Position numbers and translations under genes: made by a program
The notes under the pieces: generated by a model
The model's input: the letters and a program-made list of their open reading frames with translations, nothing else
The model's database searches: none
Told to the model about the DNA's origin: nothing
In this document: piece by piece, positions 1-8,041 of the stretch
Layout of the letters: every line of letters begins with the position of its first letter
Numbering within the stretch: position 1 is the stretch's first letter
NCBI RefSeq assembly: GCF_022012335.1
Contig: NZ_JAKLTO010000001.1
Coordinates: 124,001-188,000 of the forward strand
Direction: 5' to 3'
Length of the DNA stretch: 64,000 nt
From: Flavobacterium sp. SM15
GTDB lineage: Bacteria > Bacteroidota > Bacteroidia > Flavobacteriales > Flavobacteriaceae

Positions 1-2
1 AC

Positions 3-749
3 AATGAGGAAAAATCATTTTTAAGCATTTCTTGCAGTTTACCATATCTAACACATGGTCACAATTATTGCAATTACTATCCTTCTGAAGCATTTGAAAC
101 AATAACCCTCCTATCAAGAATCTTAAAAGTTGACCTATTTAAGTCGACTGTAAAACAGTATGAGTTTGCTATAATTCATAATGCTCAAAGTCCAACTTCG
201 GATATCCTTAAAAACATTTTGTCTATACAAGGATCGAATCTGCTAAAAAAGGAGAAATATATTTCTATTTATTCAAATCCAAATTTTGATTTCAAAATCT
301 ATGATGTCAAATATAATCTCAAGAAAAAACCACCTAAAGTTCTTTTTGACAGTATAATTTTTGAAAGCGAGAATATTGTTAAAACCGAAGTAAAATTCTT
401 AAAACCTAAAAATCTAACATTAAATCAATTATTGAAATCAGATTTCAGACCTGAAATAGCAATAATTGAAGAAGTTCTATACCAAAAGCTAATTTATTCT
501 TCTATATCAAATGCGATCGTCGGTGAAAAATTTGATGACATCCTTTATTATACACTACAAAAAATTGGACTGATTTGTGATGTTGACATAAACAATTTCG
601 TCCTACAAACTATTGATGAAATGAACATTTCCCACAGCAAAAAAACCGCTAGAAGGAACTCATTAAAAGTAAAACAACTTGTCATTTCAGACTCAACAAA
701 AAACAAATTCATTACCAATGATTTAAACTATGATGACCTATCCTTTTAA
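3..749 (+). CDS. Truncated protein, possibly replication-initiator-like (C-terminal part)
   Basis: The frame is open from the first bases of the window, so this is the last 248 residues of a longer protein whose start lies outside. The visible N-terminal part (SLPYLTHGHNYCNYYPSEA) loosely resembles the replication initiators of filamentous phages and small rolling-circle plasmids, which share an S-L-P-x-L-x-x-G-x-N motif. That likeness is weak and from memory. The rest is lysine- and asparagine-rich with no motif I recognise. It stops 69 bases before a tyrosine recombinase on the same strand, which fits a mobile-element setting. A plain hypothetical protein is equally possible. Confidence 0.5.
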   Translation, partial: NEEKSFLSISCSLPYLTHGHNYCNYYPSEAFETITLLSRILKVDLFKSTVKQYEFAIIHNAQSPTSDILKNILSIQGSNLLKKEKYISIYSNPNFDFKIYDVKYNLKKKPPKVLFDSIIFESENIVKTEVKFLKPKNLTLNQLLKSDFRPEIAIIEEVLYQKLIYSSISNAIVGEKFDDILYYTLQKIGLICDVDINNFVLQTIDEMNISHSKKTARRNSLKVKQLVISDSTKNKFITNDLNYDDLSF

Positions 750-818
750 AAATTTATTGAATAAAATAAAAAGTAGGGACCTTCCCGAAAAATTGTACCA
801 CTTAATAAAATTGTAATT

Positions 819-2060
819 ATGGCTATTCTTAAATTGATTGTAAAACAGTCTCAGTCACAAAAAAAGACTAAAAGTAATATGTATATGCTAATGTACCGTT
901 ACACACACAAAGAACCATCTGTATATTTTTATACTGGAAAAAATATTGACATTCAATATTTTGATACTAAAAACCAATGCATCAAAAAATCATATTCTGG
1001 TTATAACAAATTCAACGTTCTACTTTCCAAACAAAGGCAAAAAATTGAAGATTTTATCAATTCTGCCTTGGCAAACGACATTGATCCGACAAGTACATAC
1101 ATCAAAGCACTTTACAATGGTGATAAACAGGAAAAAATCAAAAAAGTATCAATTACTTTTTGGGATTTTGTAGACTTGTACATTAATGATGCTAAAATGA
1201 AATTGAAACCCAATACACTTAGAAGTTATAATAACATCATTAACAATCTTAAAGCCTATGAACTTAATAAAGATGTTACTTTAAATTGGGAAAGTTTCGA
1301 TACTGACTTTTATTTTTCATTCTTTGATTTCTATACCAATGTTAAAGAACTTGGAAATAATGGTTTTGGAAAGATCATTAAAGTTTTAAAGTCTATTTTA
1401 AATAGTGCTACAGAAAGAGGTTATAATCATAGTATGGCGTATAAGAGTCGTGAATTTAAGGCTCTAAGGGAAGAAGTAGACAACATCTACTTAAGCGAGG
1501 AAGAACTTAAAACGATAATTGATCTGGATTTAAGCTATTGTAAAAAATATGAACAGGCGAGAGACTTGTTTATTATTGGTTGTTACACTGGTTTGCGCTT
1601 CAGTGATTTCTCAACACTTACCACCAATAATATTTCATTGAACAGGATAACTCTCAAAACCCAAAAAACGGGTGCAAGAGTGGTCTTACCGCTATTCCCA
1701 GAAGTAAAAGCGATTCTTGACAAATATAACGGAACACTCCCAAAAGTATATTGCAATCAAAAAATGAATCAATATTTGAAAATCATTGCCAAAGAAGCTA
1801 AACTTAATGAGATGATTGAAAAAACACATACTAGAGGAAGTAAAACCATTAAGAAGTTTTATCCAAAACATGACATGGTCTGTACACATACCGCAAGACG
1901 GAGTTTTGCTACCAATTTATATAAAAGAGGAATTGACACACTGGCTATCATGCAGTTAACCGGACATTCAACTGAAAAGTCCTTTATGAGTTATATCAAA
2001 ATATCAAAAGAAGAAAATGCACAACGCATTTTAGATCAATTCCTAAGCAAATCGGCTTAA
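819..2060 (+). CDS. Tyrosine recombinase / integrase (phage integrase family)
   Basis: Site-specific recombinase expected to integrate and excise a mobile element. The first 200 residues form the arm-binding and SAM-like core-binding region of Bacteroidota integrases. The catalytic domain shows Arg about residue 260 (CYTGLRFSDF), His-x-x-Arg at about 356 (HTARRSF) and the nucleophile Tyr about 392 (SFMSYIK), with LTGH just before it. At 413 residues it is full length. The ATG follows a non-coding spacer after the upstream gene, and a clear hairpin terminator follows the stop. It is about 30 kb from the second integrase in this window, is clearly divergent from it, and faces the opposite way. 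I could not find a matching pair of att repeats for it, so its element probably extends left of the window. Confidence 0.9.
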   Translation: MAILKLIVKQSQSQKKTKSNMYMLMYRYTHKEPSVYFYTGKNIDIQYFDTKNQCIKKSYSGYNKFNVLLSKQRQKIEDFINSALANDIDPTSTYIKALYNGDKQEKIKKVSITFWDFVDLYINDAKMKLKPNTLRSYNNIINNLKAYELNKDVTLNWESFDTDFYFSFFDFYTNVKELGNNGFGKIIKVLKSILNSATERGYNHSMAYKSREFKALREEVDNIYLSEEELKTIIDLDLSYCKKYEQARDLFIIGCYTGLRFSDFSTLTTNNISLNRITLKTQKTGARVVLPLFPEVKAILDKYNGTLPKVYCNQKMNQYLKIIAKEAKLNEMIEKTHTRGSKTIKKFYPKHDMVCTHTARRSFATNLYKRGIDTLAIMQLTGHSTEKSFMSYIKISKEENAQRILDQFLSKSA

Positions 2061-2084
2061 GGGTGATATCTACATATCAGAATT

Positions 2085-2113
2085 AAAGGATAGCGAAATG
2101 CTATCCTTTTTAT
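2085..2113 (+). terminator. Rho-independent terminator of the integrase
   Basis: Ten-base perfect stem (AAAGGATAGC / GCTATCCTTT) with a five-base loop, followed by a T-rich run, 24 bases after the integrase stop codon. Confidence 0.85.
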
Positions 2114-2209
2114 TTGCGTCAAAAACACATGTTTGCAATTGATTGTAAATTCTTTGTATTTTTACATCTGAAAATATCGAAAATATAAAAGCGTAAGCTA
2201 TTTTATTCT

Positions 2210-2323
2210 TGCAAGGGAAAACTGGTAATTTAAATCTGCACTAGAATAAATAGACTCTACGCCCACCCTCTGGCGTGGGCTGTCTGTTTATTTGTGTAGC
2301 GGTATACCAGTACCTCCCTTGCA
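2210..2323 (+). repeat. Long multi-tier hairpin element (copy A)
   Basis: Five nested inverted repeats fold this stretch into one extended hairpin: TGCAAGGGA/TCCCTTGCA, ACTGGTA/TACCAGT, CTGCAC/GTGTAG, AATAAATAGAC/GTCTGTTTATT and GCCCAC/GTGGGC at the tip. It is preceded by GCGTAAGCT and ends 77 bases before a small exported-protein gene. A similar element sits on the minus strand at 27714-27828, in the second mobile region, again about 70 bases before a lipoprotein gene. No TAnnTTTG promoter is evident upstream, so it may act as DNA (folded recombination site) rather than as a leader RNA. Confidence 0.6.
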
Positions 2324-2400
2324 GTAAGCTTTCAGTTCCACGCTTCGTGTTTCTAATCACTTCTGTTCAGGAACTAACAGAAACTAAAAAATGTTAGTTT

Positions 2401-2700
2401 ATGAAAAAAGTTACTGTTTTGACCTTTACATTAATCGGTCTACTATATTTTAACTGCAATTCTTTTAAAAAACCTAAATCCACTAAGTACCACATCGCCG
2501 AATTGGAAAGACTTCATGATTCATTAGGTGAACGCAACCGATTACTTTTAAGAGAGTATTCCTATAATGTTGTACATAATAAACTGACCCGCGACCAAGC
2601 TTTCGATCGTGCGCAAGAAATGAAAAAAATTGGAGAAAGACGTATCGAGATTCAACACCAGATTGACAGTTTAAAATTACTTCCAACACCAAACAAATAG
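2401..2700 (+). CDS. Small exported or lipoprotein-like hypothetical protein
   Basis: A 99-residue protein with a hydrophobic N-terminus and a cysteine at about residue 19 (LLYFNCNS), compatible with a signal peptide and a poor lipobox. The remainder is charged and helical and could form a short coiled coil (about residues 30-90). I do not recognise the family. It directly precedes another predicted secreted protein 12 bases downstream, so the two may be co-transcribed and act together in the envelope. The long hairpin at 2210-2323 lies upstream. Confidence 0.6.
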   Translation: MKKVTVLTFTLIGLLYFNCNSFKKPKSTKYHIAELERLHDSLGERNRLLLREYSYNVVHNKLTRDQAFDRAQEMKKIGERRIEIQHQIDSLKLLPTPNK

Positions 2701-2712
2701 TTTAAACGCCTT

Positions 2713-3828
2713 ATGAGACTAAGACCTTTGTTAAGTACACTTAAATTCGTACTTATTCTATCGACATTAACAGCACATTCACAAGATATTGAAATTGGGC
2801 AAGATGCTGAGTTTGTAAAACAATTTGTAGAATATTCAACCAAGAATCACAGAAAACCTGATCATTTTGGAAATAGAGCAAACTCATATTGGACTTGTGA
2901 TACAAAATACTATAACGGCGAGATAACAGAAGTCTATCAATGTTATCAAAATCAATTACTATATGATTTTGGCATAAAAGCCAACTATTGCAAACGCTTT
3001 ATCATGGAAAAAGACAAACTTTCTTATGTCCTGACACAATTTGAAAACGTATCTTTTAATCAATTAAAGCAGAATTATGCTACACTACATTCAGAAAACA
3101 AAATTGGTGATTTCTATTTCTTTGATAGTTTCAAACACTACTCTAAAATTTACCTTTCCAAAAATGGTCTGGCTACCATTGAAATGAGGAAAACTGATAT
3201 TTCCAAGCTACCGAAAAAAGTACAACAAACTATTAATTTAAGACTAAAAAACTTATACGATTCCGGTTTAGATAATCAAAAAAGCAACTACCCTAATGAA
3301 ATGGTTAGTAAAAGACCTCAAATCAATAACGATTCATTAAATGATGAGCAGATAAAAATTATATTTTTCACTGGTAAATTTGAAAAAATGATTAAAAAGA
3401 CCTTTTCAAAGTGTGGCAATGAAAAGAAGAGAATTAGCTTGAATATATTTAATCTTGGAGAGGGAGACTCTGAAGCAGATGTAACAGGATATTGCATTGA
3501 CGGAGAAGACTATGCCACTATCACACATGTAAAATTAATGACTGAAAATTTGTATAATCAAAATTTCTTTATCTTTAGACACTACTATTTTCAAGGCATT
3601 CTTAGGCTTATATTCAGAACATATGGGTTAGACTTTTCTGTTGATGAAACTGAAGAGCAATTTTCATATAACAACGATGATAAATCCATGTTGAAATTTA
3701 AATTATGGAATTACAACAATCTGAGAAATGCAAAAATTGAATTGTACTTTAATGACAAATTCAACAGAGATTTGATTACAATAACTGAAAATAGTGACAA
3801 TTCATTTACTGTTCACACGACTTTATGA
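2713..3828 (+). CDS. Secreted hypothetical protein
   Basis: A 371-residue protein with a plausible Sec signal peptide (LKFVLILSTLTAHSQ, probable cleavage after AHS). After it there are no membrane segments. Several aromatic and cysteine residues (WTCDTKYYNG, CYQNQLLYDFG) suggest a folded periplasmic or surface protein. It shares a promoter region with the small exported protein immediately upstream. The family is not recognised. Codon use is AT-rich like the rest of the left mobile region. I call it a real gene because of its length, signal peptide and tight spacing. Confidence 0.65.
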   Translation: MRLRPLLSTLKFVLILSTLTAHSQDIEIGQDAEFVKQFVEYSTKNHRKPDHFGNRANSYWTCDTKYYNGEITEVYQCYQNQLLYDFGIKANYCKRFIMEKDKLSYVLTQFENVSFNQLKQNYATLHSENKIGDFYFFDSFKHYSKIYLSKNGLATIEMRKTDISKLPKKVQQTINLRLKNLYDSGLDNQKSNYPNEMVSKRPQINNDSLNDEQIKIIFFTGKFEKMIKKTFSKCGNEKKRISLNIFNLGEGDSEADVTGYCIDGEDYATITHVKLMTENLYNQNFFIFRHYYFQGILRLIFRTYGLDFSVDETEEQFSYNNDDKSMLKFKLWNYNNLRNAKIELYFNDKFNRDLITITENSDNSFTVHTTL

Positions 3829-3841
3829 TTCAAAAAACTAA

Positions 3842-3888
3842 GTTTCTTTCAGTGTCTTTTTTTTATAGAGGAAGGCACTCAAAGAAAC
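3842..3888 (+). terminator. Inverted repeat after the secreted-protein gene
   Basis: GTTTCTTT-c-AGTG pairs with CACT-c-AAAGAAAC around a T-rich loop, 14 bases after a stop codon. The long stem is terminator-like but no T-run follows it on the plus strand, so function is uncertain. Confidence 0.4.
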
Positions 3889-3987
3889 ATTTGCTATTAC
3901 AGCATAAAAAGAAATACGACATAACCTCTTTGACTCATTTATAGAGTCGGTATACCTGTTTGCAAAGTCCTCCCTTTAATAAAAGAT

Positions 3988-4386
3988 ATGCAACAGGTAT
4001 TTTTTATGAAAAGTTGTGAAGGTTACCTCAAAAACAAAATCATGGTAATCAATAAAACAAAACAGCTTTTTGGCGAATTCAAATTGCAAGGCAATTGGAC
4101 AATTAAAACTCAATCCTTCGAGGGTGATTATTGTTTTAACGGTAATATCTATATTTCAAGAGAGGTTCATCTTCGTATCGACAAAAAAATAATTTTTCAG
4201 ATGGTTCAGATAACCAAATTACTTGTAGAGATTAACAACGGACTGGATTATTTAATTGTCTTTGAAAATTCGAAAACTAAAGAAAAACTATTCTTTATTG
4301 ACCAACTTAGTAAAGCTATGATTGAAAGTGGTGATTTCTTACCTGAACACAACTATTGTACTTTGCTATTTTCTAACGAATATTAA
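3988..4386 (+). CDS. Hypothetical protein
   Basis: A 132-residue protein without signal peptide or membrane segment. It is rich in alternating hydrophobic residues (LRIDKKIIFQMV, LDYLIVFEN), suggesting a beta-rich cytoplasmic fold. The first ATG is used here; internal ATGs at 4006 and 4042 would give shorter versions, the last beginning MVINKTKQLFGEF. It is followed by a strong 16-bp inverted repeat. No family recognised; the neighbours suggest accessory cargo of a mobile region. Confidence 0.5.
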   Translation: MQQVFFMKSCEGYLKNKIMVINKTKQLFGEFKLQGNWTIKTQSFEGDYCFNGNIYISREVHLRIDKKIIFQMVQITKLLVEINNGLDYLIVFENSKTKEKLFFIDQLSKAMIESGDFLPEHNYCTLLFSNEY

Positions 4387-4398
4387 ATTGGTCAACGG

Positions 4399-4437
4399 AC
4401 ATCTTGTTGGTTCCTTTTTCTGGAACCAACAAGATGT
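4399..4437 (+). terminator. Strong inverted repeat between hypothetical gene and iterons
   Basis: A perfect 16-bp stem (ACATCTTGTTGGTTCC with its complement) around a seven-base T-rich loop, 12 bases after a stop codon. A T-rich stretch begins about ten bases beyond. Likely an insulating terminator upstream of the iteron array. Confidence 0.6.
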
Positions 4438-4497
4438 TCGTCATTCATCTTTTTAATTATTCTCTTTAATTCAATTCTTAAATAAGTACTTAATTAT

Positions 4498-4601
4498 AAG
4501 TGCAAAATTGGTGTTTTTGAAATGGATGATTGGTTTAAATTGAAGTGCATTTTTGGTGAAACACAAGTGCAAGATTGGTGTGATGAAATGCAAATTTGGT
4601 G
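4498..4601 (+). repeat. Five direct iterons at about 22-bp period
   Basis: Repeats with consensus A-A-R-T-G-C-A-A-A-W-T-T-G-G-T-G begin at 4498, 4520 (degenerate), 4543, 4565 and 4586. The intervals are 22, 23, 22 and 21 bases, so the copies lie on one face of the helix. The array ends 74 bases before a two-winged-helix protein. Arrays of 20-22-bp iterons next to a winged-helix initiator are typical of theta-replicating plasmids; autoregulatory operators look similar. Confidence 0.7.
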
Positions 4602-4674
4602 ATAAAAAGTTTCTTTAGTGTTGCGCAGTGTTTGCGCTTTGAGTACAGTTACAAAAATTCTAAACAGCATCGTA

Positions 4675-5253
4675 ATGGGTAATGAATTAGCTCCATACAA
4701 ACCAAATATCGCTTTTGATAAAAAACTAACAATCATTGTTCCAAGTCAAATCCTAAGCAATCAAGAACTATCATTCAATGAAAAACTTATTTTAGCTCTG
4801 GATTTCACTTTAAGCAAAAAGAAAGGATATAACCAGTTTTCTAATGCTCGTGTGGGGCTTCTACTCCATTTGCATCAAAATATCGTTTCATACTGCCGTA
4901 AAAACCTTGTCTCGCTTGGTTATCTCAAAAAAGAGAAATCAAAATTTATCTTGACAGATAAATTCAAAGAAAACACAGTTTGTGATTTCCGAGATATCAT
5001 CCTTCCTTATCAAGTTTACAATTTCAAAATGAATACCGGAGCTAAGTTACTTTGGGGTGAATATAATTCGATGAAAAAAGGCAAAAAAGCCTATTTTGCA
5101 TCTCGTGAATATTCTGCAAATAGGCTTAATTGTAGTGTTGAAAGTATCTCAAATTGGACAAAGCAGCTTTTTGAAATGGGCTTTCTGAAGCATTATGAAG
5201 TAATTTCTGGATATGAGAAAAAGATTAAGATTGTGATGACAAAGGAATTTTGA
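4675..5253 (+). CDS. Winged-helix protein, possible iteron-binding replication initiator
   Basis: About 192 residues from the chosen ATG (MGNELAPYKPN); a TTG at 4618 would add 19 residues but lies very close to the iterons. Two winged-helix modules can be read: an N-terminal one with an S-x-N-E-K-L-I-L-A-L start, and a C-terminal one (ANRLNCSVESISNWTKQLFE, helix-turn-helix about residues 145-165). This duplicated layout is that of plasmid and phage replication initiators. Lying directly behind five iterons, it is best explained as their binding partner, either to start replication or to repress itself. It is shorter than typical Rep_3 proteins, and a plain transcription regulator remains possible. 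Confidence 0.6.
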   Translation: MGNELAPYKPNIAFDKKLTIIVPSQILSNQELSFNEKLILALDFTLSKKKGYNQFSNARVGLLLHLHQNIVSYCRKNLVSLGYLKKEKSKFILTDKFKENTVCDFRDIILPYQVYNFKMNTGAKLLWGEYNSMKKGKKAYFASREYSANRLNCSVESISNWTKQLFEMGFLKHYEVISGYEKKIKIVMTKEF

Positions 5254-5541
5254 AGTCCAATCTATGATTTACTCAACTTTCTTATTTACAAACTATGAAT
5301 CTTTAAAATCATCTGTTTTGCATAAAAAAAAAAACAACATACATTCTGTTTTAAGTACTGTTTTCTAATTATTAAATTTTAAAACTCAATGTATCTCCTG
5401 ATTATATACACTACCTACCTTACCATCAAAAAACTTTCAGTTGAACACTAAGAAGAGGAGATTATCAATTCAAACAACAGTATTTTCCAAAAACGCAACA
5501 TACTATAATTCAAATTATTACATTTAAACATTAATTAGTCG
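5254..5541. other. Gene-free AT-rich spacer
   Basis: I see no supportable gene here. It joins the mobile-type region on the left to the stress cluster on the right; poly-A/T runs are common. Confidence 0.5.
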
Positions 5542-5549
5542 TATCTTTG
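5542..5549 (+). promoter_or_regulatory. Putative -7 promoter box TATCTTTG
   Basis: Exact match to the Bacteroidota TAnnTTTG -7 element. A TTG inside it could open a longer reading frame for the next gene, but transcription would start after it, so the ATG at 5673 is the better start. Confidence 0.5.
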
Positions 5550-5672
5550 AAGTACACTACACAGAAGACTAAAGACCTTATTTATTTTCACCCGAAAAAT
5601 AAGACTGGCACTCAAGCTTCCGATATAACAAATATTAAATTTTTAATCGATAAATTCGTAAACCATTTTAAA

Positions 5673-5864
5673 ATGAAGCAACAAGAAATCATAACTGTTT
5701 TTACAACTATCCCTGAAGATGTTAAAAAAAAACATACCGTTATAACTACGTATCCTGAACTCGACAAGTTTTTTGAAAAAGGAATGTATGTTGAAAACAT
5801 TGTACAAAGTTGTTTAGCCGATGGGAGATGTGCAATAACATTTGTTTTAAGACACTACAGCTAA
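5673..5864 (+). CDS. Small hypothetical protein
   Basis: A 63-residue cytoplasmic protein (MKQQEIITVFTTIPEDV...) without membrane segments or signal peptide. The frame stays open upstream to a TTG at 5547, but that TTG overlaps a TATCTTTG promoter box. It opens the stress cluster, transcribed toward the cupin and AraC genes. No family recognised. Confidence 0.4.
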   Translation: MKQQEIITVFTTIPEDVKKKHTVITTYPELDKFFEKGMYVENIVQSCLADGRCAITFVLRHYS

Positions 5865-6379
5865 TTATTACTTATGTAATGCTCAAACACGTAATATAGC
5901 TCTAATATAGTATAGGGCTCATATAACGTTGTTTTGTATTAAAGTAAGTTATCGCAATCAACTTTTATTGGTATTGATTTATATTTACATATGAGATATC
6001 GTCTAGTTTTCCGTTTGAAATAAATGCTGTTACTTAATTTCAAGATTTTACATCTCTTTCAATCGGATATCTTTTCTCAATGTTTTTTTTATGAAAAGTT
6101 TAATTGTCTTGGCACGAGCAAGTTGCCCATACCGGAAATCTCGAAGTAACAAACCTCGAAGGTGATTTATTCAAAAACAGTACTCTTTTATAATATTTGG
6201 CTTCGATTCTTCAACAAACAAAAGAACTAAACATGACACTGATTATAGATAAAACAAAAAAATACAACTATTTTTTAAGAAACTAATTATCATATTTTTA
6301 CAAATAAAACTTGTTTTTGTAATAAAAAACCCATATACATTAAAATTCCCTACTGCATGAAACAACAAAACAAATTGTC
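5865..6379. other. Intergenic region with a possible gene relic
   Basis: No intact gene. Around 6091-6193 a short ATG-started frame (MKSLIVLAR) and, one frame away, a coding-looking stretch (HEQVAHTGNLEVTNLEGDLF) can be joined by one frameshift, which may be the remains of a small gene. The rest is AT-rich and probably holds the promoter of the cupin gene. Confidence 0.35.
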
Positions 6380-6721
6380 ATGGATACTACAGACCTTGAA
6401 AAAGAAAAATCTCATATAATTGTTGAAATTATTCAATACATACCCAATGCTGTTTTAAGCAAAACGATTATAAAAAAAGCTACTGGAAACATCACGGCCT
6501 CTTCCTTTGATGCAGGAGAAGAATTGGCTGAAAAAACATCACCGTATGACAACTATATTCAAATTATTGATGGATCTGCCGAAATTACCATTAACGAGAA
6601 AACACATTTTTTAAAACTGGGAGAAGGAATAATTATTCCGGCTCATGCTAAGCATTGTTTTAATGCCAATGTGCAATTTAAAATGATTTCAACAATAATA
6701 AAAAGTGGTTATGAAGACTAG
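6380..6721 (+). CDS. Small cupin-domain protein
   Basis: A 113-residue single cupin domain. The two motifs are partly visible: the first is degenerate (SPYDNYIQIIDGSAEITI, lacking the usual two histidines), the second reads GEGIIIPAHAKHCF and keeps a histidine. Such stand-alone cupins bind a small ligand or metal and often sit beside AraC regulators as sensors. It lies 46 bases upstream of the first of two AraC genes and probably belongs to their operon. The ligand is unknown and the partial loss of metal residues argues against a classical enzyme. Confidence 0.75.
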   Translation: MDTTDLEKEKSHIIVEIIQYIPNAVLSKTIIKKATGNITASSFDAGEELAEKTSPYDNYIQIIDGSAEITINEKTHFLKLGEGIIIPAHAKHCFNANVQFKMISTIIKSGYED

Positions 6722-6767
6722 AAAGATTGTCTTATGTTTCCAAAATTGAAACTACAATCACAAACAA

Positions 6768-7328
6768 ATGAAGCTCTACATAAAATACATGGTTAGCATT
6801 CGTTGCAAAATGGTAGTAAAATCCGAATTAGAAAAAATGGGAATAGACTATAAAACCCTAGAATTGGGGTTTGTGGAAACCTGTAATGACTTAAATACCT
6901 CCCAAATAACAAAGCTAAAAAAAACGCTGTTGAAGTCGGGTCTTGAGCTCATGGATGACAAAAAAGCCGTATTAATTGAGAAAATAAAAAAAGTGATTAT
7001 TGAAATGGTTCATTACTCCGATGAACTTCCTAAAATAAAATATTCCGACTACATCAGTGAAAAATTAGGTCAGGATTATACACATCTGGCTAAGATTTTC
7101 TCTGAAGTAAAGGGTATTACCATTGAACATTATATCATTGCCCATAAAATTGAACGGGTGAAAGAATTGTTGCTCTACGAAGAACTCAACCTCACACAAA
7201 TATCCTACATTCTTAATTACAGCAGTGTTTCACATCTCTCACAACAATTCAAAAAAGTCACCGGGCTCACTCCTTCCTTTTTCAAACAGCTAAAATCTAA
7301 AAAACGCATCGCTTTAGAGAATATCTGA
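6768..7328 (+). CDS. AraC-family regulator, short flavobacterial type (paralogue 1)
   Basis: A 186-residue protein with a C-terminal AraC-type double helix-turn-helix (about residues 85-180: YTHLAKIFSEVKG, LNLTQISYILNYSSVSHLSQ, FKKVTGLTPSFFK). The first 75 residues (MKLYIKYMVS...) form a small alpha/beta domain reminiscent of a ferredoxin-like or HMA-like fold, rather than the larger sensory domains usual in AraC proteins. A close paralogue follows 84 bases downstream. Together with the cupin they probably control the envelope-stress genes that follow; this is inferred from position only. Confidence 0.85.
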   Translation: MKLYIKYMVSIRCKMVVKSELEKMGIDYKTLELGFVETCNDLNTSQITKLKKTLLKSGLELMDDKKAVLIEKIKKVIIEMVHYSDELPKIKYSDYISEKLGQDYTHLAKIFSEVKGITIEHYIIAHKIERVKELLLYEELNLTQISYILNYSSVSHLSQQFKKVTGLTPSFFKQLKSKKRIALENI

Positions 7329-7411
7329 ATTATATAACTTTTTTCAAGAATTCCATAACAGCTTGGTTATTTCAAATCTTAACTTTAACTAAATCAGTAA
7401 AAATTGAGATT

Positions 7412-7996
7412 TTGAAACTTTATATCAAATATATGGTAAGTAACAGCTGTAAAATAGCTGTAAAAGAAGAATTAAGGAAACTTAATCTACGTTCTGTTGT
7501 CATTAAGTTAGGAGAAGTTGAAATAAAGGGAAATCTGCTTTTGGAAGACAAGCAAAAGCTTAACAAAAGCTTATCAGCTTACGGCCTTGAACTCATGGAG
7601 GATAAAAAGTACATTCTGGTTGAGAAAATAAAGAATTGCATCATCGATATGGTTCATTATTCCAATGAAAAAATCAAAATAAATTTTTCGAATTATTTAA
7701 GTGAAAAACTGAACCATAATTACACTTATATGGCTAATATTTTTTCGGTAACACAAGGTCTTACCATCGAACAGTTTATAATTTCTCATAAAATAGAGCG
7801 CATAAAAGAATTAATAATTTACGGTGAACTCAACATAAGTGAAATCGCCCAAAAGCTGCATTACAGCAGTGTTGCCCATTTGTCAAACCAGTTTAAAAAA
7901 TTAACCGGAATTTCTCCATCCTGTTTTAAACGACAAACTGTAAGACAACGAAGTCCTATTGAAAACTTAGGAGCGCCGGGATATTTGGCAACATAA
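7412..7996 (+). CDS. AraC-family regulator, short flavobacterial type (paralogue 2), TTG start
   Basis: A 194-residue paralogue of the preceding gene, colinear throughout: KLYIKYMVS at the N-terminus, YTYMANIFSVTQGLT and LNISEIAQKLHYSSVAHLS in the DNA-binding half. The start is TTG at 7412, because only this start reproduces the M-K-L-Y-I-K-Y-M-V-S beginning of the paralogue; the next ATG is seven codons in. A rare start codon would keep its level low relative to its twin. The C-terminus extends about 12 residues further than in paralogue 1. Confidence 0.85.
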   Translation: MKLYIKYMVSNSCKIAVKEELRKLNLRSVVIKLGEVEIKGNLLLEDKQKLNKSLSAYGLELMEDKKYILVEKIKNCIIDMVHYSNEKIKINFSNYLSEKLNHNYTYMANIFSVTQGLTIEQFIISHKIERIKELIIYGELNISEIAQKLHYSSVAHLSNQFKKLTGISPSCFKRQTVRQRSPIENLGAPGYLAT

Positions 7997-8041
7997 TTCT
8001 TAGGATACGCATGAATTGATTGTGAAATAAAAACATCTGTC

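Noticed and set aside
2210-2323. Interpretation of the long hairpins as integron attC sites
   Set aside because: Only one GTTRRRY-type match (GTTAAGC) occurs beside copy B, the paired RYYYAAC core is not at the expected place, and neither integrase here has integron-integrase features.
4498-4601. CRISPR array
   Set aside because: Repeats are 16 bases with 5-7-base gaps and no spacers; iteron array fits instead.
5547-5672. N-terminal extension of the small protein ending at 5864 from a TTG
   Set aside because: The TTG lies within a TATCTTTG promoter box, so translation from it is unlikely.
6091-6193. Coding-looking fragment HEQVAHTGNLEVTNLEGDLF
   Set aside because: Too short and frameshifted; mentioned only as a possible relic in the spacer.
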